A DNA stretch of 64,000 bases. Source: MPNP01 sp963668325. GTDB lineage: Bacteria > Pseudomonadota > Alphaproteobacteria > Rhodobacterales > Rhodobacteraceae. The stretch lies in contig OY764222.1 in NCBI GenBank assembly GCA_963668325.1, forward strand, positions 2,852,001-2,916,000, read 5' to 3'. Below the pieces are notes generated by a model. That model worked only from the letters and a program-made list of their open reading frames with translations, searched no databases and was not told the DNA's origin. Position numbers and translations under genes: made by a program. This document shows, in pieces, positions 28,262-36,739 of the stretch. Position 1 is the stretch's first letter, and each line of letters begins with the position of its first letter.

Positions 28262-30170
28262 GAGACTGTGAAAGTATTTGATTTTCATTATTTCGGGGGC
28301 TTTACCCAGACCTTCAAATCAAGGTTGTTTTGACCTCGCTTCAGAGTAAAAACAAGGTTAAATTTCACCAATAATTATCACAAAGTCACTTTCATCCAAA
28401 AATCCTTGCTTTCAGGGTCATTTTGACCCAAAAACACAAAAAACATACTCTTTCCCAGAAAAAATCACATACGTATCCCTTGAAGTTCTCTTCTAGCCCT
28501 ACAATACGCAACAAAAGCCCCCACACCAATCTCATTCAAGACCCGTTTGAAATTGTAACACAACGTCATCAGGTTCAACTCACCACGGCACTTGGCCAGA
28601 CCACGCATCAGGAAATAATTGATCCCAGCCCAACATTTGAGGGTTCCAAAGGGATGTTCAACCAAAGACCCACGCTGACGCATGACCCCTGCACCCTTGG
28701 CCATCCGCTGACGATGGCGATCCATCACAGCTTCATGTTCCCAACGTCTAATAAGACGATAGGTCTTGCTCGGCGCCAGACAATGTTCTTTGCGAGGACA
28801 TGCACCACACACTTTGGCGCTCAAACGATAAGTCAAATAACGCTTGCCTTTATGAGTATGCTTGCCAGCACTGGGAGTTAACTTCTGGCCCGCCGGACAG
28901 ACATAGGTATCAGTCGTTTTATCGTACTGGAAATCATCACGCCCAAAACGACCATCCAAGCCCTTGTGGGAGGCCTGTTTCGGTAAGGGTACATACATCG
29001 CCATTCCCTTCTCTTCGCACGCTTTCAAATGTTCGCCATTCGCATAACCGGTATCCGCCAGACCAACCAAATCCTTGTTGCCTGTCGCCTCCTGGGCTTT
29101 TGTCATCATCGGTGCCAACTGCTGGGTATCATTGCCATCCTGCACCAGATCAACCGCCACAATCAGCTTGGCTTCATCATCCACCGCAATCTGGCCATTA
29201 TAACCAACCACACTTTTCCCCCTCTTGCTTAACAGGCGAGCATCCGGATCAACCTCCGAAAGCTGTTTCTCACCACTTGCAAGCACACGCTCCTGCAAAG
29301 CCTTCTTCTGCTCACAACGAGCTACTAAGGCAGCCATCTTGGCAACCAGGTCAGGATCAGACAAGTCTCCCTCAGCATCGGTGTCATCTGCTTCGGCCAA
29401 CGCCTCAAAGTAAGCCGCAATCTTGCTATCCAGATGAGAAATCTCACGGGCAAGTTCACTCTTGGTATGAACAGTGGCACCATTGGCACTGGCCTTCAAA
29501 AAAGTCCCGTCAACAGCGACCCGACGACCTCCAATCAAGGACAAGTCCCGACAAACCTGGACAAACTCACGGTTGACATTCCGCAAGGCCACAAGGTTGT
29601 TCTTGCGAAAATCGGAAATGGTCTTGTAAGTCGGTCTCGCTCCCTGACACAACCACATCACTTCGACATTACACCGGGTTGCCTTTTCCAGAGCACGGGA
29701 ACTACGAATTTTGTTTTGATAGCCATAGATATAGAGCTTCAATAGTACTGCCGGATCATAGGGAGGTTGGCCTGAACCAGACCATGCCTCGGCATGTCCA
29801 AACCCCATCTCGCTCAAAGCAAGCGTCTGGACAAATGCATCAATTGCCCGGACCGGATTGTCCGGGGCAACATAATCATTCAAACTCGGTGGTAACAACT
29901 GAACCGCCGTGCGGGGCTGAAGTTCCTGGTACCGTCGTTTTGACATTGTTAATCCTAAATTGAAAAAAGTGATTTATTGTTCAGAAGCAGTGAATCAGAG
30001 ATGATGCACGAAGACAAGAGGGAAAAGGGGTGATTGTTGAAAAAATATTCAGGGGAATGGAAAAGGGTTGATAGACCAGGATAAACGTGACTGAAAGGAG
30101 TGGGGTCAGGCTATAAAAACTGCAAAAATATTACTCAATAAAGGGTTGATTTGAATACTTTCACAGTCTC
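28262..30170 (-). mobile_element. IS1182-family insertion sequence, copy A (1909 bp)
   Basis: Complete IS. Terminal inverted repeats start GAGACTGTGAAAGTATT at both ends (28262 rightwards; 30170 leftwards), 17 bp exact. It is flanked by a 4-bp target duplication AATG (28258-28261 and 30171-30174). It carries one transposase gene. It differs from copy B by only two substitutions in the first ~200 bp I compared (around 28430 and 28438), pointing to recent transposition. It interrupts the HNH nuclease gene. Confidence 0.93.
28465..29946 (-). CDS. IS1182-family transposase
   Basis: A 493-residue DDE transposase with the family N terminus (LNDYVAPDNPVRAIDAFV), the DUF772-type segment PPYDPAVLLKLYIYGY, VAVDGTFLKASAN with the first catalytic Asp, GLADTGYANGEH, and a late Glu in RGSLVEHPFGTLKCWAG. 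A Cys-rich segment (CPAGQKLT, CGACPRKEHC) is typical of the family. It appears intact and probably functional, and it is nearly identical to the interrupted copy B. Confidence 0.95.
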   Translation of the reverse strand: MSKRRYQELQPRTAVQLLPPSLNDYVAPDNPVRAIDAFVQTLALSEMGFGHAEAWSGSGQPPYDPAVLLKLYIYGYQNKIRSSRALEKATRCNVEVMWLCQGARPTYKTISDFRKNNLVALRNVNREFVQVCRDLSLIGGRRVAVDGTFLKASANGATVHTKSELAREISHLDSKIAAYFEALAEADDTDAEGDLSDPDLVAKMAALVARCEQKKALQERVLASGEKQLSEVDPDARLLSKRGKSVVGYNGQIAVDDEAKLIVAVDLVQDGNDTQQLAPMMTKAQEATGNKDLVGLADTGYANGEHLKACEEKGMAMYVPLPKQASHKGLDGRFGRDDFQYDKTTDTYVCPAGQKLTPSAGKHTHKGKRYLTYRLSAKVCGACPRKEHCLAPSKTYRLIRRWEHEAVMDRHRQRMAKGAGVMRQRGSLVEHPFGTLKCWAGINYFLMRGLAKCRGELNLMTLCYNFKRVLNEIGVGAFVAYCRARRELQGIRM

Positions 30171-30330
30171 AATGGCTCCAAGGACAGTGATGACCTGAAA
30201 GTTGGCCGTTGGTGTAAGCAAGGATAGTAATGCTAGGACAGCGAAAAGGTTTCTGATTTGCAAGGTTATGCCTTTCATTTCTTGATCGGGTAATGGTTAT
30301 TCCTGCTAAAAGACAGGGTTGAGGTCATAT

Positions 30331-30364
30331 TATATTTTGAATAATTATTCCATATTTTCAATTA
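30331..30364. repeat. 34-bp direct repeat, copy 1
   Basis: TATATTTTGAATAATTATTC followed by CATATTTTCAATTA. It matches 32070-32103 at 31 of 34 positions in direct orientation. It contains the palindrome GAATAATTATTC and lies between the divergent HNH pseudogene and the exported-protein gene. Confidence 0.65.
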
Positions 30365-30450
30365 ACCCCCTGCAAGGGATGTTCATCCTGAAAGATTCAG
30401 GATTGACCAGTACTGGGATCCGAACTGCAAACCCAAGGATCTGTAAGCAA

Positions 30451-30470
30451 GGGGTGTCAATTGACACCCC
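30451..30470. repeat. Perfect 20-bp palindrome upstream of the exported-protein gene
   Basis: GGGGTGTCAATTGACACCCC, a perfect palindrome 51 bp before ATG 30521. A near copy sits just after the gene (30986-31007). It may act as an operator or a terminator-like hairpin, since a T/G-rich run follows. Confidence 0.7.
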
Positions 30471-30520
30471 TGTTGTTTTGGTGGCCAGATTTGGTAGTAA
30501 CCAGGATGAAAGGAAATCTG

Positions 30521-30982
30521 ATGCGCTTTTTTTTAGTTTCATTATTACTGGTCTTGCTGGCAACCATATCTAGGGCTGAAGATCTTGACCCGTATGAGGC
30601 ATTCCAGTTATGGGCGGGATGTCAACCTGTTGATTTATTTGTTTACCTTCAGAAGCACGAAACGGAGATCAATCTCACCCAGGAAGCAATAGAAATCGCT
30701 GTCAGGAGTCGTTTGAGGTCAGCCCGTTTGTATGACGAATTGGCTGGAGCAACAACCTTAAGCGTGACTGTTCATGTTGTGGATGTTGCCTATAATATCC
30801 AAGTTGAGTTACGAAAAACTCTTTCAGATTGGGCGCATTCAGAGAGAGTGGGATTCGGAACTACCTGGAAAAGTGTTTCCACAGGAACACACGGGAATGA
30901 TACCAACATTCTTTCTTCCTTATCGCAACACATAGACAAGTTTCTTGACGAATATTTGCGCGTGAATGCCGATACCTGCTAG
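30521..30982 (+). CDS. Small exported protein, uncharacterised
   Basis: A 153-residue protein. ATG 30521 is chosen because AAGGA lies 7 bp upstream and it begins a clean signal peptide (MRFFLVSLLLVLLATISRA, cleavage after SRA). The mature part is mixed alpha/beta-like, with a Cys near its start (LWAGCQPVD) and one at the very C terminus (NADTC), which could form a disulphide. I recognise no family. The gene is bracketed by two copies of a palindrome and is divergent from the exported HNH nuclease pseudogene, so it could belong to the same cassette. Confidence 0.65.
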   Translation: MRFFLVSLLLVLLATISRAEDLDPYEAFQLWAGCQPVDLFVYLQKHETEINLTQEAIEIAVRSRLRSARLYDELAGATTLSVTVHVVDVAYNIQVELRKTLSDWAHSERVGFGTTWKSVSTGTHGNDTNILSSLSQHIDKFLDEYLRVNADTC

Positions 30983-30985
30983 ACC

Positions 30986-31007
30986 AGGGGTGTCAATTGA
31001 CATCCCT
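30986..31007. repeat. Near-perfect palindrome downstream of the exported-protein gene
   Basis: AGGGGTGTCAATTGACATCC, then CT. It is the same core as 30451-30470 with one substitution in the right arm. It begins 4 bp after the stop codon, so it may act as a terminator hairpin or mark a cassette boundary. Confidence 0.65.
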
Positions 31008-31256
31008 TCAGCTTCCCTCCAGCCCTCAACAGCACCGATAATGTGCATTATGATAAATAGCGATAGCTTATCAAAACGGGCGTTAGCACCCCTTACCCCG
31101 CCACACAGTAAAATAAAAACCAGGCTCTGGTTCATGGTTATCCCACCACAGACAACCATAAAAGATATCAAAAGAATCTTCGCTATAATCCATCCACTAA
31201 TTCGTTGACGACAGTTTAAAGATGAAAAGCCTCTTTGCCAGAAAACACAATAATAC

Positions 31257-31433
31257 CCCCGATCCTGAACGCGGAGATTGCCGAACTCAACGGGATCACC
31301 AGGGACAAGCCCTACCACGCGGGTGATTGTCTGCAACTACCAGATGAATAATACTTTAGTCCTTAAAACATCCAGAGTGGACCCGCCGCAGAGAAGAACA
31401 AAGTATCAAGAACTGCTTTTATATTTTACCGAA
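31257..31433 (+). pseudogene. LysM-domain gene 3' relic, copy 1
   Basis: About 80 bp encode the tail of a LysM-like domain (EIAELNGITRDKPYHAGDCLQLPDE, stop), followed by about 95 bp of non-coding sequence matching copy 2 at 57778-57951. Compared with copy 2 there is a 5-bp deletion near 31270 that breaks the frame. The 5' part of the gene is gone. Confidence 0.6.
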
Positions 31434-31578
31434 TGGGGTCTGGGGTTGCCCCAGATAAAGGATTTCAATTCTGCAAGGATTTATCTATACTCCTGCGGCA
31501 TGACATAGTGGCGTGTCCGCATCATGACACGCTTCGTGACCATATTTTGGTCAATACCAGCCCTGATAATCCCTGAAA

Positions 31579-31815
31579 TCAGGATGCTGACTCCAGGTTT
31601 TTAGAAATCATTTTGTTGATCAGCGATGACCGAGGCACACCTTGCCGTTTGGCCTGCTTGTCAAGGCTATTCACAACCCATAGGGGGAGAGCCAGATACA
31701 CCCGTTTGTTTTGCTGGTTCGGGCGGTGTGCCGTGGACCAATCCAGCCATTCATCAATGTCTTCACCAGCATCAAACTTGGCATCAAATTCTTCCGCTGT
31801 TATCATTTTCTTCAT
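31579..31815 (-). CDS. brnA: BrnA-like antitoxin
   Basis: A 78-residue antitoxin of the BrnA/CopG type. ATG 31815 gives MKKMITAEEFDAKFDAGEDIDEWLDWSTAHRPNQQNKRVYLALPLWVVNSLDKQAKRQGVPRSSLINKMI in outline: an acidic toxin-binding N terminus followed by a ribbon-helix-helix DNA-binding C terminus. It overlaps the 3' end of the upstream toxin frame by 32 bp, as in brnTA operons. Normally it represses its own operon. Here the toxin carries a stop codon, leaving an orphan antitoxin. Confidence 0.8.
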   Translation of the reverse strand: MKKMITAEEFDAKFDAGEDIDEWLDWSTAHRPNQQNKRVYLALPLWVVNSLDKQAKRQGVPRSSLINKMISKNLESAS

Positions 31816-32065
31816 AACTCTTGATCTCCTTCTTTCGGGCTCGGCGCACGGGAATAATGCGGACATTCTCACCGCGTAGGGTCCAGACAACTGCCCATAA
31901 CCTGTTTCCAATCTTGCCTATCGCCAAACCCCGCTTCTCATTTTGGGTATTTGATTCAATTTTCAGCACCCAAGAGTCGTTCCAAATTTCCTGAGCCTGT
32001 TCAAAGTTAATACCATGCTAGGACTCATTTGCAACGCTTTTTCTTGGATCATACTCAAAACTCAT
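31784..32065 (-). pseudogene. brnT: BrnT-like RNase toxin, broken by an amber codon
   Basis: The frame from ATG 32065 to 31784 encodes a BrnT (DUF497) toxin: MSFEYDPRKSVANES, then TAG (32020-32018), then HGINFEQAQEIWNDSW... and RGLAIGKIGNRLWAVVWTLRGENVRIIPVRRARKKEIKSYEE. In the family this position is the Lys of the KHGI motif, so an AAG-to-TAG change is the likely lesion. The rest, including the C-terminal RIIPVRRA motif and Glu/Tyr, is intact. Translation from an internal GTG (31969) would yield only 61 residues. The toxin is probably dead. Confidence 0.8.
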
Positions 32066-32069
32066 AAGG

Positions 32070-32103
32070 TATATTTGGAATAATTACCCCATATTTTCAA
32101 TTA
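32070..32103. repeat. 34-bp direct repeat, copy 2
   Basis: Partner of 30331-30364 (31/34 identical). It sits 5 bp upstream of the brnT start codon on the minus strand, so it overlaps the brnTA promoter region. In this copy the internal palindrome is degraded (AATAATTACCCC). Confidence 0.6.
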
Positions 32104-32333
32104 CAGTATCACTCCAGTATCTCAGATAATAGCCATTTGTTAAATAGCGAACCCTCACCAGAATAGGCGTTTCTTCCCTGCTGATAGGGATACCAGGCAT
32201 TTTGAAGGAAAATTGAACTGGCCCAATAGAAGAGCTATCGGAATTTGGGCTATTCCCGTCCAGGTCGGCAATGCTTTTTGATTAGGTGACCTAGGAAAGG
32301 GCGATAGTTTGCCCCTGAACTATAAGTACACCA

Positions 32334-33608
32334 CTATGCTGATTCCTTAAGAACACCTTTTACTGGAACGTCAAAAGCCAAAACTGTGATAGTAATTTCA
32401 CGATTTGGATCATCCTTGTGTCCAAACAAATAAGTCCAGCTACTTTCTGATCGGTTTTTCTTCAACTTCTTGTAGAGTTTGTGAGTTGGTGTAGCTTCCT
32501 GGATATTTTTCAAAACGCCGGAAAAATTTTTGTTTCGATTGAATACTAGGACCGCAGCCTTTGTATCACGCCAACTTAAATATGATAAAACTTGATCAAG
32601 GGCTTCTAAATATCCTGCTCTTCCTGTCCAGTACTTGCACTCACCAATAAAAATATTCCGCCCGTTCTCCTTAATTAAAATATCAGTTTTACCTTCATAG
32701 TTAAAGGTCTCGCCAGTAGCATTGCCTTCGTAAAGGCCGTTAAGTTGCACTAGAAAATGGAAACGAAGATGTTCTTCTCCCATCTCACTAAATGCACTAG
32801 GACTTTGTTCCATAACCCTTGTCATGTTCTCCATCACAGACAAAATATGCTCGTAATCTTTTTCAGCAAGAGTTGGCTCAGGTGAATAGGGTTTGCCTGG
32901 CGCCTTTGGCTCAGGTGGTCTTGACTGGATTTCACGCCTTACTTTAGAGGTAGGAAAAGTATTACTTTGGCTAGGTCGAGACTTTAAATTATAACCCAAT
33001 CCCGCAACTAGTTCTCGATCATTTAATAGTTTTTCTTTACGTCGCTCAATTGACTGTTTTGCCAAAGCGCCCAATCCATCATTGAAGCCTCTCACATCAT
33101 TTGATAACCGCTCCAAATATTGGTTTATCGAAGAAAGCCTCCGATCAATTTCAGTTTGTACCTTCTCTCTGGTGAGATCTGTTCCAGCGATCGAAAAAGA
33201 TAGTTTTCCTGAACCTACGTAAGCCCTTGGGGGATTTAAGGTATAGGTTGATGGTCTGATATGAAAAGCGCTGGCTTCTCCACTGACCGGAACTTCAACA
33301 TGAATTGAAAGCCCCAAAACAAAAAACGGGCGTGATCTATTACTGACACCATATCTTAAATCACCACTTACATCAATTTTTGTTTCACTTTGATCCACAA
33401 CAATTTCATCCTGCCTAAGTTTGGGGACTTCAATTGAATACTTATGGATATAGTAATCGGTTAGATCGGTGGTAGATGTATTTAAGAGTTGATCACCATC
33501 CATACTATTAATCTCTTTAACCAATTGTTTTTCTATTTCACCCTTTTTAGAAGACCAATCGAGTTGGTTAAAGAGAAGACCTTCTTTTTCCGAAAGGTAA
33601 TTACTCAT
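32334..33608 (-). CDS. PD-(D/E)XK nuclease-like protein, defence candidate
   Basis: A 424-residue protein. ATG 33608 has AAGGA eight bases upstream; the frame is open 34 codons further. The N-terminal 200 residues are beta-rich and then helical (INQYLERLSNDVRGFNDGLGALAKQSIERRKEKLL), with a Pro-rich linker near 230-245. The C-terminal third has a restriction-endonuclease fold signature: Asp309 in GKTDILIK and Glu323-x-Lys325 in IFIGECKYW. The full protein matches no named family I know. It is divergent from a KAP NTPase with about 180 bp between starts. A DNA-targeting defence role is inferred. Confidence 0.65.
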   Translation of the reverse strand: MSNYLSEKEGLLFNQLDWSSKKGEIEKQLVKEINSMDGDQLLNTSTTDLTDYYIHKYSIEVPKLRQDEIVVDQSETKIDVSGDLRYGVSNRSRPFFVLGLSIHVEVPVSGEASAFHIRPSTYTLNPPRAYVGSGKLSFSIAGTDLTREKVQTEIDRRLSSINQYLERLSNDVRGFNDGLGALAKQSIERRKEKLLNDRELVAGLGYNLKSRPSQSNTFPTSKVRREIQSRPPEPKAPGKPYSPEPTLAEKDYEHILSVMENMTRVMEQSPSAFSEMGEEHLRFHFLVQLNGLYEGNATGETFNYEGKTDILIKENGRNIFIGECKYWTGRAGYLEALDQVLSYLSWRDTKAAVLVFNRNKNFSGVLKNIQEATPTHKLYKKLKKNRSESSWTYLFGHKDDPNREITITVLAFDVPVKGVLKESA

Positions 33609-33791
33609 TAAGTGTTCCTTATATTTTATGAGAACAGTGTTCCCACCTATGGTATTAATCACGGCTACCGGGCCATTTCCATAAATATTGTTCCTAATAA
33701 GGGTTTCCAATGTTGCACCTAGAAACTTGCAAGATAACCATGTGCAAATACATAACCTTGCCCTGATTACTGTTTAATTCCAGGAGTTCTA

Positions 33792-35129
33792 ATGCAAGAA
33801 ACAACCAAACAATCTGCAATCCAAAATGACGAGTTGAAACTATTTCTCCCCCAACATTTCGAACTGTATGAGGATGGTATTCCTAAAGAAGATCTTCTGC
33901 ATCGCAGGAAAACGAGCGATACCTTGTCGAGTCTTCTGACCAGGGTTGCTGATCCCCTGGTTGTTGCCCTAGATGGGAAATGGGGAACCGGCAAGACCTG
34001 GTTTCTGCAACGATGGGTAGGAGAACATTCAAAGAAAAATCAGGACACCTCAACGGTGGTTTATTTCGATGCCTTTGCGTATGATTATCTCAGCGACCCT
34101 CTACCTGCGCTTGTGCAGGCATTAGCAGACCGAACTGCTGAAGACACTATTATGCAGAAGTTAAAGGAGACAGCTTTCAAACTGGTCAAACCTCTTGCCC
34201 GTGTTGGTTTGGCTGCCGCAACGTCAGGAGCGAGTGTAATAGGTGGAGCGGTTATCAATGCTATAGGACAAGAAACCGAGAGAAATCTTGATGAATACTG
34301 GAAATGTGAGAAGGGCAAACATACAGCCATGAAACAATTCAGAACTGCTCTTGAATCACTGGCAGATAAGGAAAAAGGCAAAAAAGTCATTTTCGTTATT
34401 GACGAGCTGGACCGCTGCCGACCAGATTATGCTCTTGAAGTACTTGAGGTCATCAAGCATTTCTTCTCAGTTCCAGGGGTGCACTTTGTTCTTGGGGTTA
34501 TTCTGGTACTTCCAAGTGATATTGGTACCACGTACAAGCATACTCTTTACGTTTTGAAGTATTTGGATTACTTGATCAATCAAATGGGCATTCCTAACCA
34601 TATTGGAGATCCTCTGAAGACACAGGTTGCAATGGTAGCCCGTGCCAATCCAATTTCATTAAGACATATTGAACACATTGTATCAGCGGTTAAATTGGCA
34701 AGCAGTGAAATTAAGGAGAAGAAAAAAGATAATTACCCGGGAATGTTTGCCATAATGAATGATTTGATAATATCCAGGATTGTCCGTCCCGACCTCTATC
34801 CAAATTTTTTGGAAGCAAACATTTCTGAATCTGACCTAAAAAAATATCTGGGTGTTACTGATGACTATCCTGCAAGAAATTTTAGCGAGGATGATTTTGG
34901 TATGAGTCTTGATTTTAAAGCTAAAATAAGTTTTTGTACATGGCTTTTTATCTCTAAAAATGAAAATTTCGAACAGGTTGCTGAGAGTTTAAAAACTAAG
35001 ATGTTAATTGAATTTTATGGTCCCGATCATCCTTATACGGGTCCTGACCCGTTAGGTAAAAGAGAATTACCAAAAATAATTCAACGTGAATGGCTTGATC
35101 TCTTCCAGTGTTATAGACCTCCGTCATGA
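33792..35129 (+). CDS. KAP-family P-loop NTPase
   Basis: A 445-residue STAND-like NTPase. Walker A is GKWGTGKT (62-69); Walker B is KVIFVIDELDRCRPDYALEVLEVIKHFF. An Ala/Gly-rich hydrophobic insert between them (about 135-157: ARVGLAAATSGASVIGGAVINAIG) resembles the membrane segment many KAP proteins carry. KAP NTPases occur in phage-defence and accessory loci. After HFVLGV the usual stretch ending in YLxxFI seems missing before ILVLPSD, so a short in-frame deletion is possible. It is divergent from the PD-(D/E)XK gene. Confidence 0.8.
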   Translation: MQETTKQSAIQNDELKLFLPQHFELYEDGIPKEDLLHRRKTSDTLSSLLTRVADPLVVALDGKWGTGKTWFLQRWVGEHSKKNQDTSTVVYFDAFAYDYLSDPLPALVQALADRTAEDTIMQKLKETAFKLVKPLARVGLAAATSGASVIGGAVINAIGQETERNLDEYWKCEKGKHTAMKQFRTALESLADKEKGKKVIFVIDELDRCRPDYALEVLEVIKHFFSVPGVHFVLGVILVLPSDIGTTYKHTLYVLKYLDYLINQMGIPNHIGDPLKTQVAMVARANPISLRHIEHIVSAVKLASSEIKEKKKDNYPGMFAIMNDLIISRIVRPDLYPNFLEANISESDLKKYLGVTDDYPARNFSEDDFGMSLDFKAKISFCTWLFISKNENFEQVAESLKTKMLIEFYGPDHPYTGPDPLGKRELPKIIQREWLDLFQCYRPPS

Positions 35130-35737
35130 GATACACCATATCAACCTGACCTTGTAAATTTCTTCTTCATCGAAACAGGCACCAGCTGCCAGGGAAACAT
35201 TTTATCCAAACACGCCCAGTGCATCAATGATATCCATTGCGTAAGAAACATTCGGGGATAGAGTCATCAATCAATAATCTTGAACATCGGGGTCTTGATC
35301 GAGTTCGAGCCTATGGAGCTGATGGTTTTACCAGGAGGTTGCTTTGGCCATGGTGGCCTGATTTTACTACCTGAAGCAAAATCCAATCTGACCACCCCTA
35401 GGAAGGACGAGCAGGCGAGGTCTGTCCTGCTTTTGAAAAGGTAAGAAATCTGGGTAAATGGTATGAGGCTATTAGGATTGTTGGTATGTCGCTAAAAATC
35501 GGGTATTTTCTGGGAGGACACTAAGCCTGTATTAATCATGGTCTTGGTATTTGTGACATTTGGGCGGCAAGGTGCGTGGTGTTGACCACTCCGACTATCC
35601 GTTAAACTGATGGGGAGTGGAGTTTAGAATCTATTTATTTTATTTCCTAAGAAAGAGTTTATAGTGATTAATTTTACTCATCATCAAATTCATATTTTGG
35701 ACTGTAATTTGATTCCCATAATGAATTCATAAAGAAA
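35130..35737. other. Intergenic, no intact gene recognised
   Basis: About 600 bp between the KAP gene and the peptide transporter operon. Base composition is mixed, with several short GC-rich patches (for example 35395-35440) that may be relics, but no frame gives a recognisable protein. An AT-rich stretch at 35630-35735 probably holds the oppD promoter. Confidence 0.35.
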
Positions 35738-36739
35738 ATGACTGTGGAAATTTCTCCAGTTCTTTCAGTACAGGACCTCAAGGTGGTCTTTTCGACTAGG
35801 AAAGGTGAGGTTCACGCAGTTAACACTATAAACTTTGATCTCAAATCTGGTGAACTTCTGGGTGTAGTTGGGGAATCCGGCTCTGGCAAATCTGTAACTA
35901 TGATGTCACTTTTGGGTCTCCTCCCAACCCCACCAGCCGAAATAAAAAGTGGGACAGTATCCTTTGGGGGCAAAGACCTCCTGAAAACCAATCCCAAGGA
36001 AATCAGACAAATACGGGGTGGTCAAATCGGATTTATATTCCAAGACCCCATGACCTCACTCAATCCAGTATTTTCTGTAGGATTCCAAATTATGGAACCG
36101 CTCAAAAAACATATGAGACTCTCAAGGAGAAAGGCAAAAGAACGGGCACTTGAATTGCTTGAGCTGGTAGGAATTCCCGATCCCCAGAAGAGATTTAAAG
36201 ACTATCCACATCAATTTTCTGGCGGAATGAGGCAAAGAGTCATGATTGCCATTGCCCTGGCTTGTGATCCGAAATTGTTAATTGCTGACGAGCCAACTAC
36301 TGCTCTAGATGTAACTATTCAGGCTCAAATTCTGGAATTGGTTAAGGACTTAAGAAAAAAACTTGGAATGGCGATCATTTGGATTACTCATGATTTAGGC
36401 GTAATCGCTGGTATTGCTAACCGAGTAATCGTTATGTATGCCGGACAAATTGTTGAACAGGCAAGTGTCGAGGAATTGTTTGCGAACCCACAACACCCTT
36501 ACACGAAGGCACTTATTGCTACAATTCCAGCTGTCAGGGGAGAAAGAGCAAAAAGGCTTAATTCCATAAGAGGACAGGCACCCACGACACTTCATGATCC
36601 CAATTTTTGTTCCTTTCATCCCAGATGTGATTTTGCCTTTGACAAATGTACTTCAGAGAACCCTCTATTGATCGAGCAAAGAAAAAATCACCTTATTGCC
36701 TGTCATCTGTTTGGAAACGAGGGAGAGAAAGTTGGCTGA
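35738..36739 (+). CDS. dppD: Peptide ABC transporter ATPase (DppD/OppD)
   Basis: A 333-residue ATPase with Walker A GESGSGKS, signature FSGGMRQRVMIAIALACDP, Walker B LLIADEPTTALD, and the C-terminal oligopeptide/dipeptide transporter domain with clustered Cys (FCSFHPRCDFAFDKCT), which binds an iron-sulphur cluster in some homologues. It is the first of five genes of a complete importer. Symbol by analogy: Dpp and Opp cannot be separated by sequence inspection. Confidence 0.93.
   Translation: MTVEISPVLSVQDLKVVFSTRKGEVHAVNTINFDLKSGELLGVVGESGSGKSVTMMSLLGLLPTPPAEIKSGTVSFGGKDLLKTNPKEIRQIRGGQIGFIFQDPMTSLNPVFSVGFQIMEPLKKHMRLSRRKAKERALELLELVGIPDPQKRFKDYPHQFSGGMRQRVMIAIALACDPKLLIADEPTTALDVTIQAQILELVKDLRKKLGMAIIWITHDLGVIAGIANRVIVMYAGQIVEQASVEELFANPQHPYTKALIATIPAVRGERAKRLNSIRGQAPTTLHDPNFCSFHPRCDFAFDKCTSENPLLIEQRKNHLIACHLFGNEGEKVG

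Larger units (their letters stand above)
27551..30278 (-). pseudogene. Exported HNH-nuclease protein, split by IS1182 copy A plus a nonsense codon and a frameshift
   Basis: The gene starts at ATG 30278 with a signal-like N terminus (NLFAVLALLSLLTPTANF). After 36 codons it is interrupted by the IS (28262-30170) and its AATG duplication. Removing IS and duplication restores the frame from 28257: a Gly/Ala-rich hydrophobic region, then SPAPKYVEVATETPKDLF. An in-frame TAA at 27873-27871 follows. Reading on gives an HNH-type nuclease region (EVDHALPRAWGGSDDR). A one-base deletion at about 27648 then shifts the frame to NLQLTHKEYNRAKGTRVDIFL and TGA 27553. Together the lesions leave no functional product. 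The whole resembles a secreted nuclease toxin; that role is inferred. Confidence 0.75.
30983..31578. other. Relic region between exported protein and brnA
   Basis: About 600 bp without an intact gene. It holds the second palindrome (30986-31007) and a LysM-gene relic with its conserved flank (31257-31433). The rest shows no supported gene. Confidence 0.4.

Noticed and set aside
28800..29576. 258-residue plus-strand frame inside IS1182 (also 47067-47843)
   Set aside because: Shadow of the transposase gene in the opposite strand; composition is low-complexity His/Pro-rich.
30920..31336. 138-codon minus-strand frame with hydrophobic stretches
   Set aside because: It runs through the palindrome and the LysM relic antisense, and has no family features or ribosome site.
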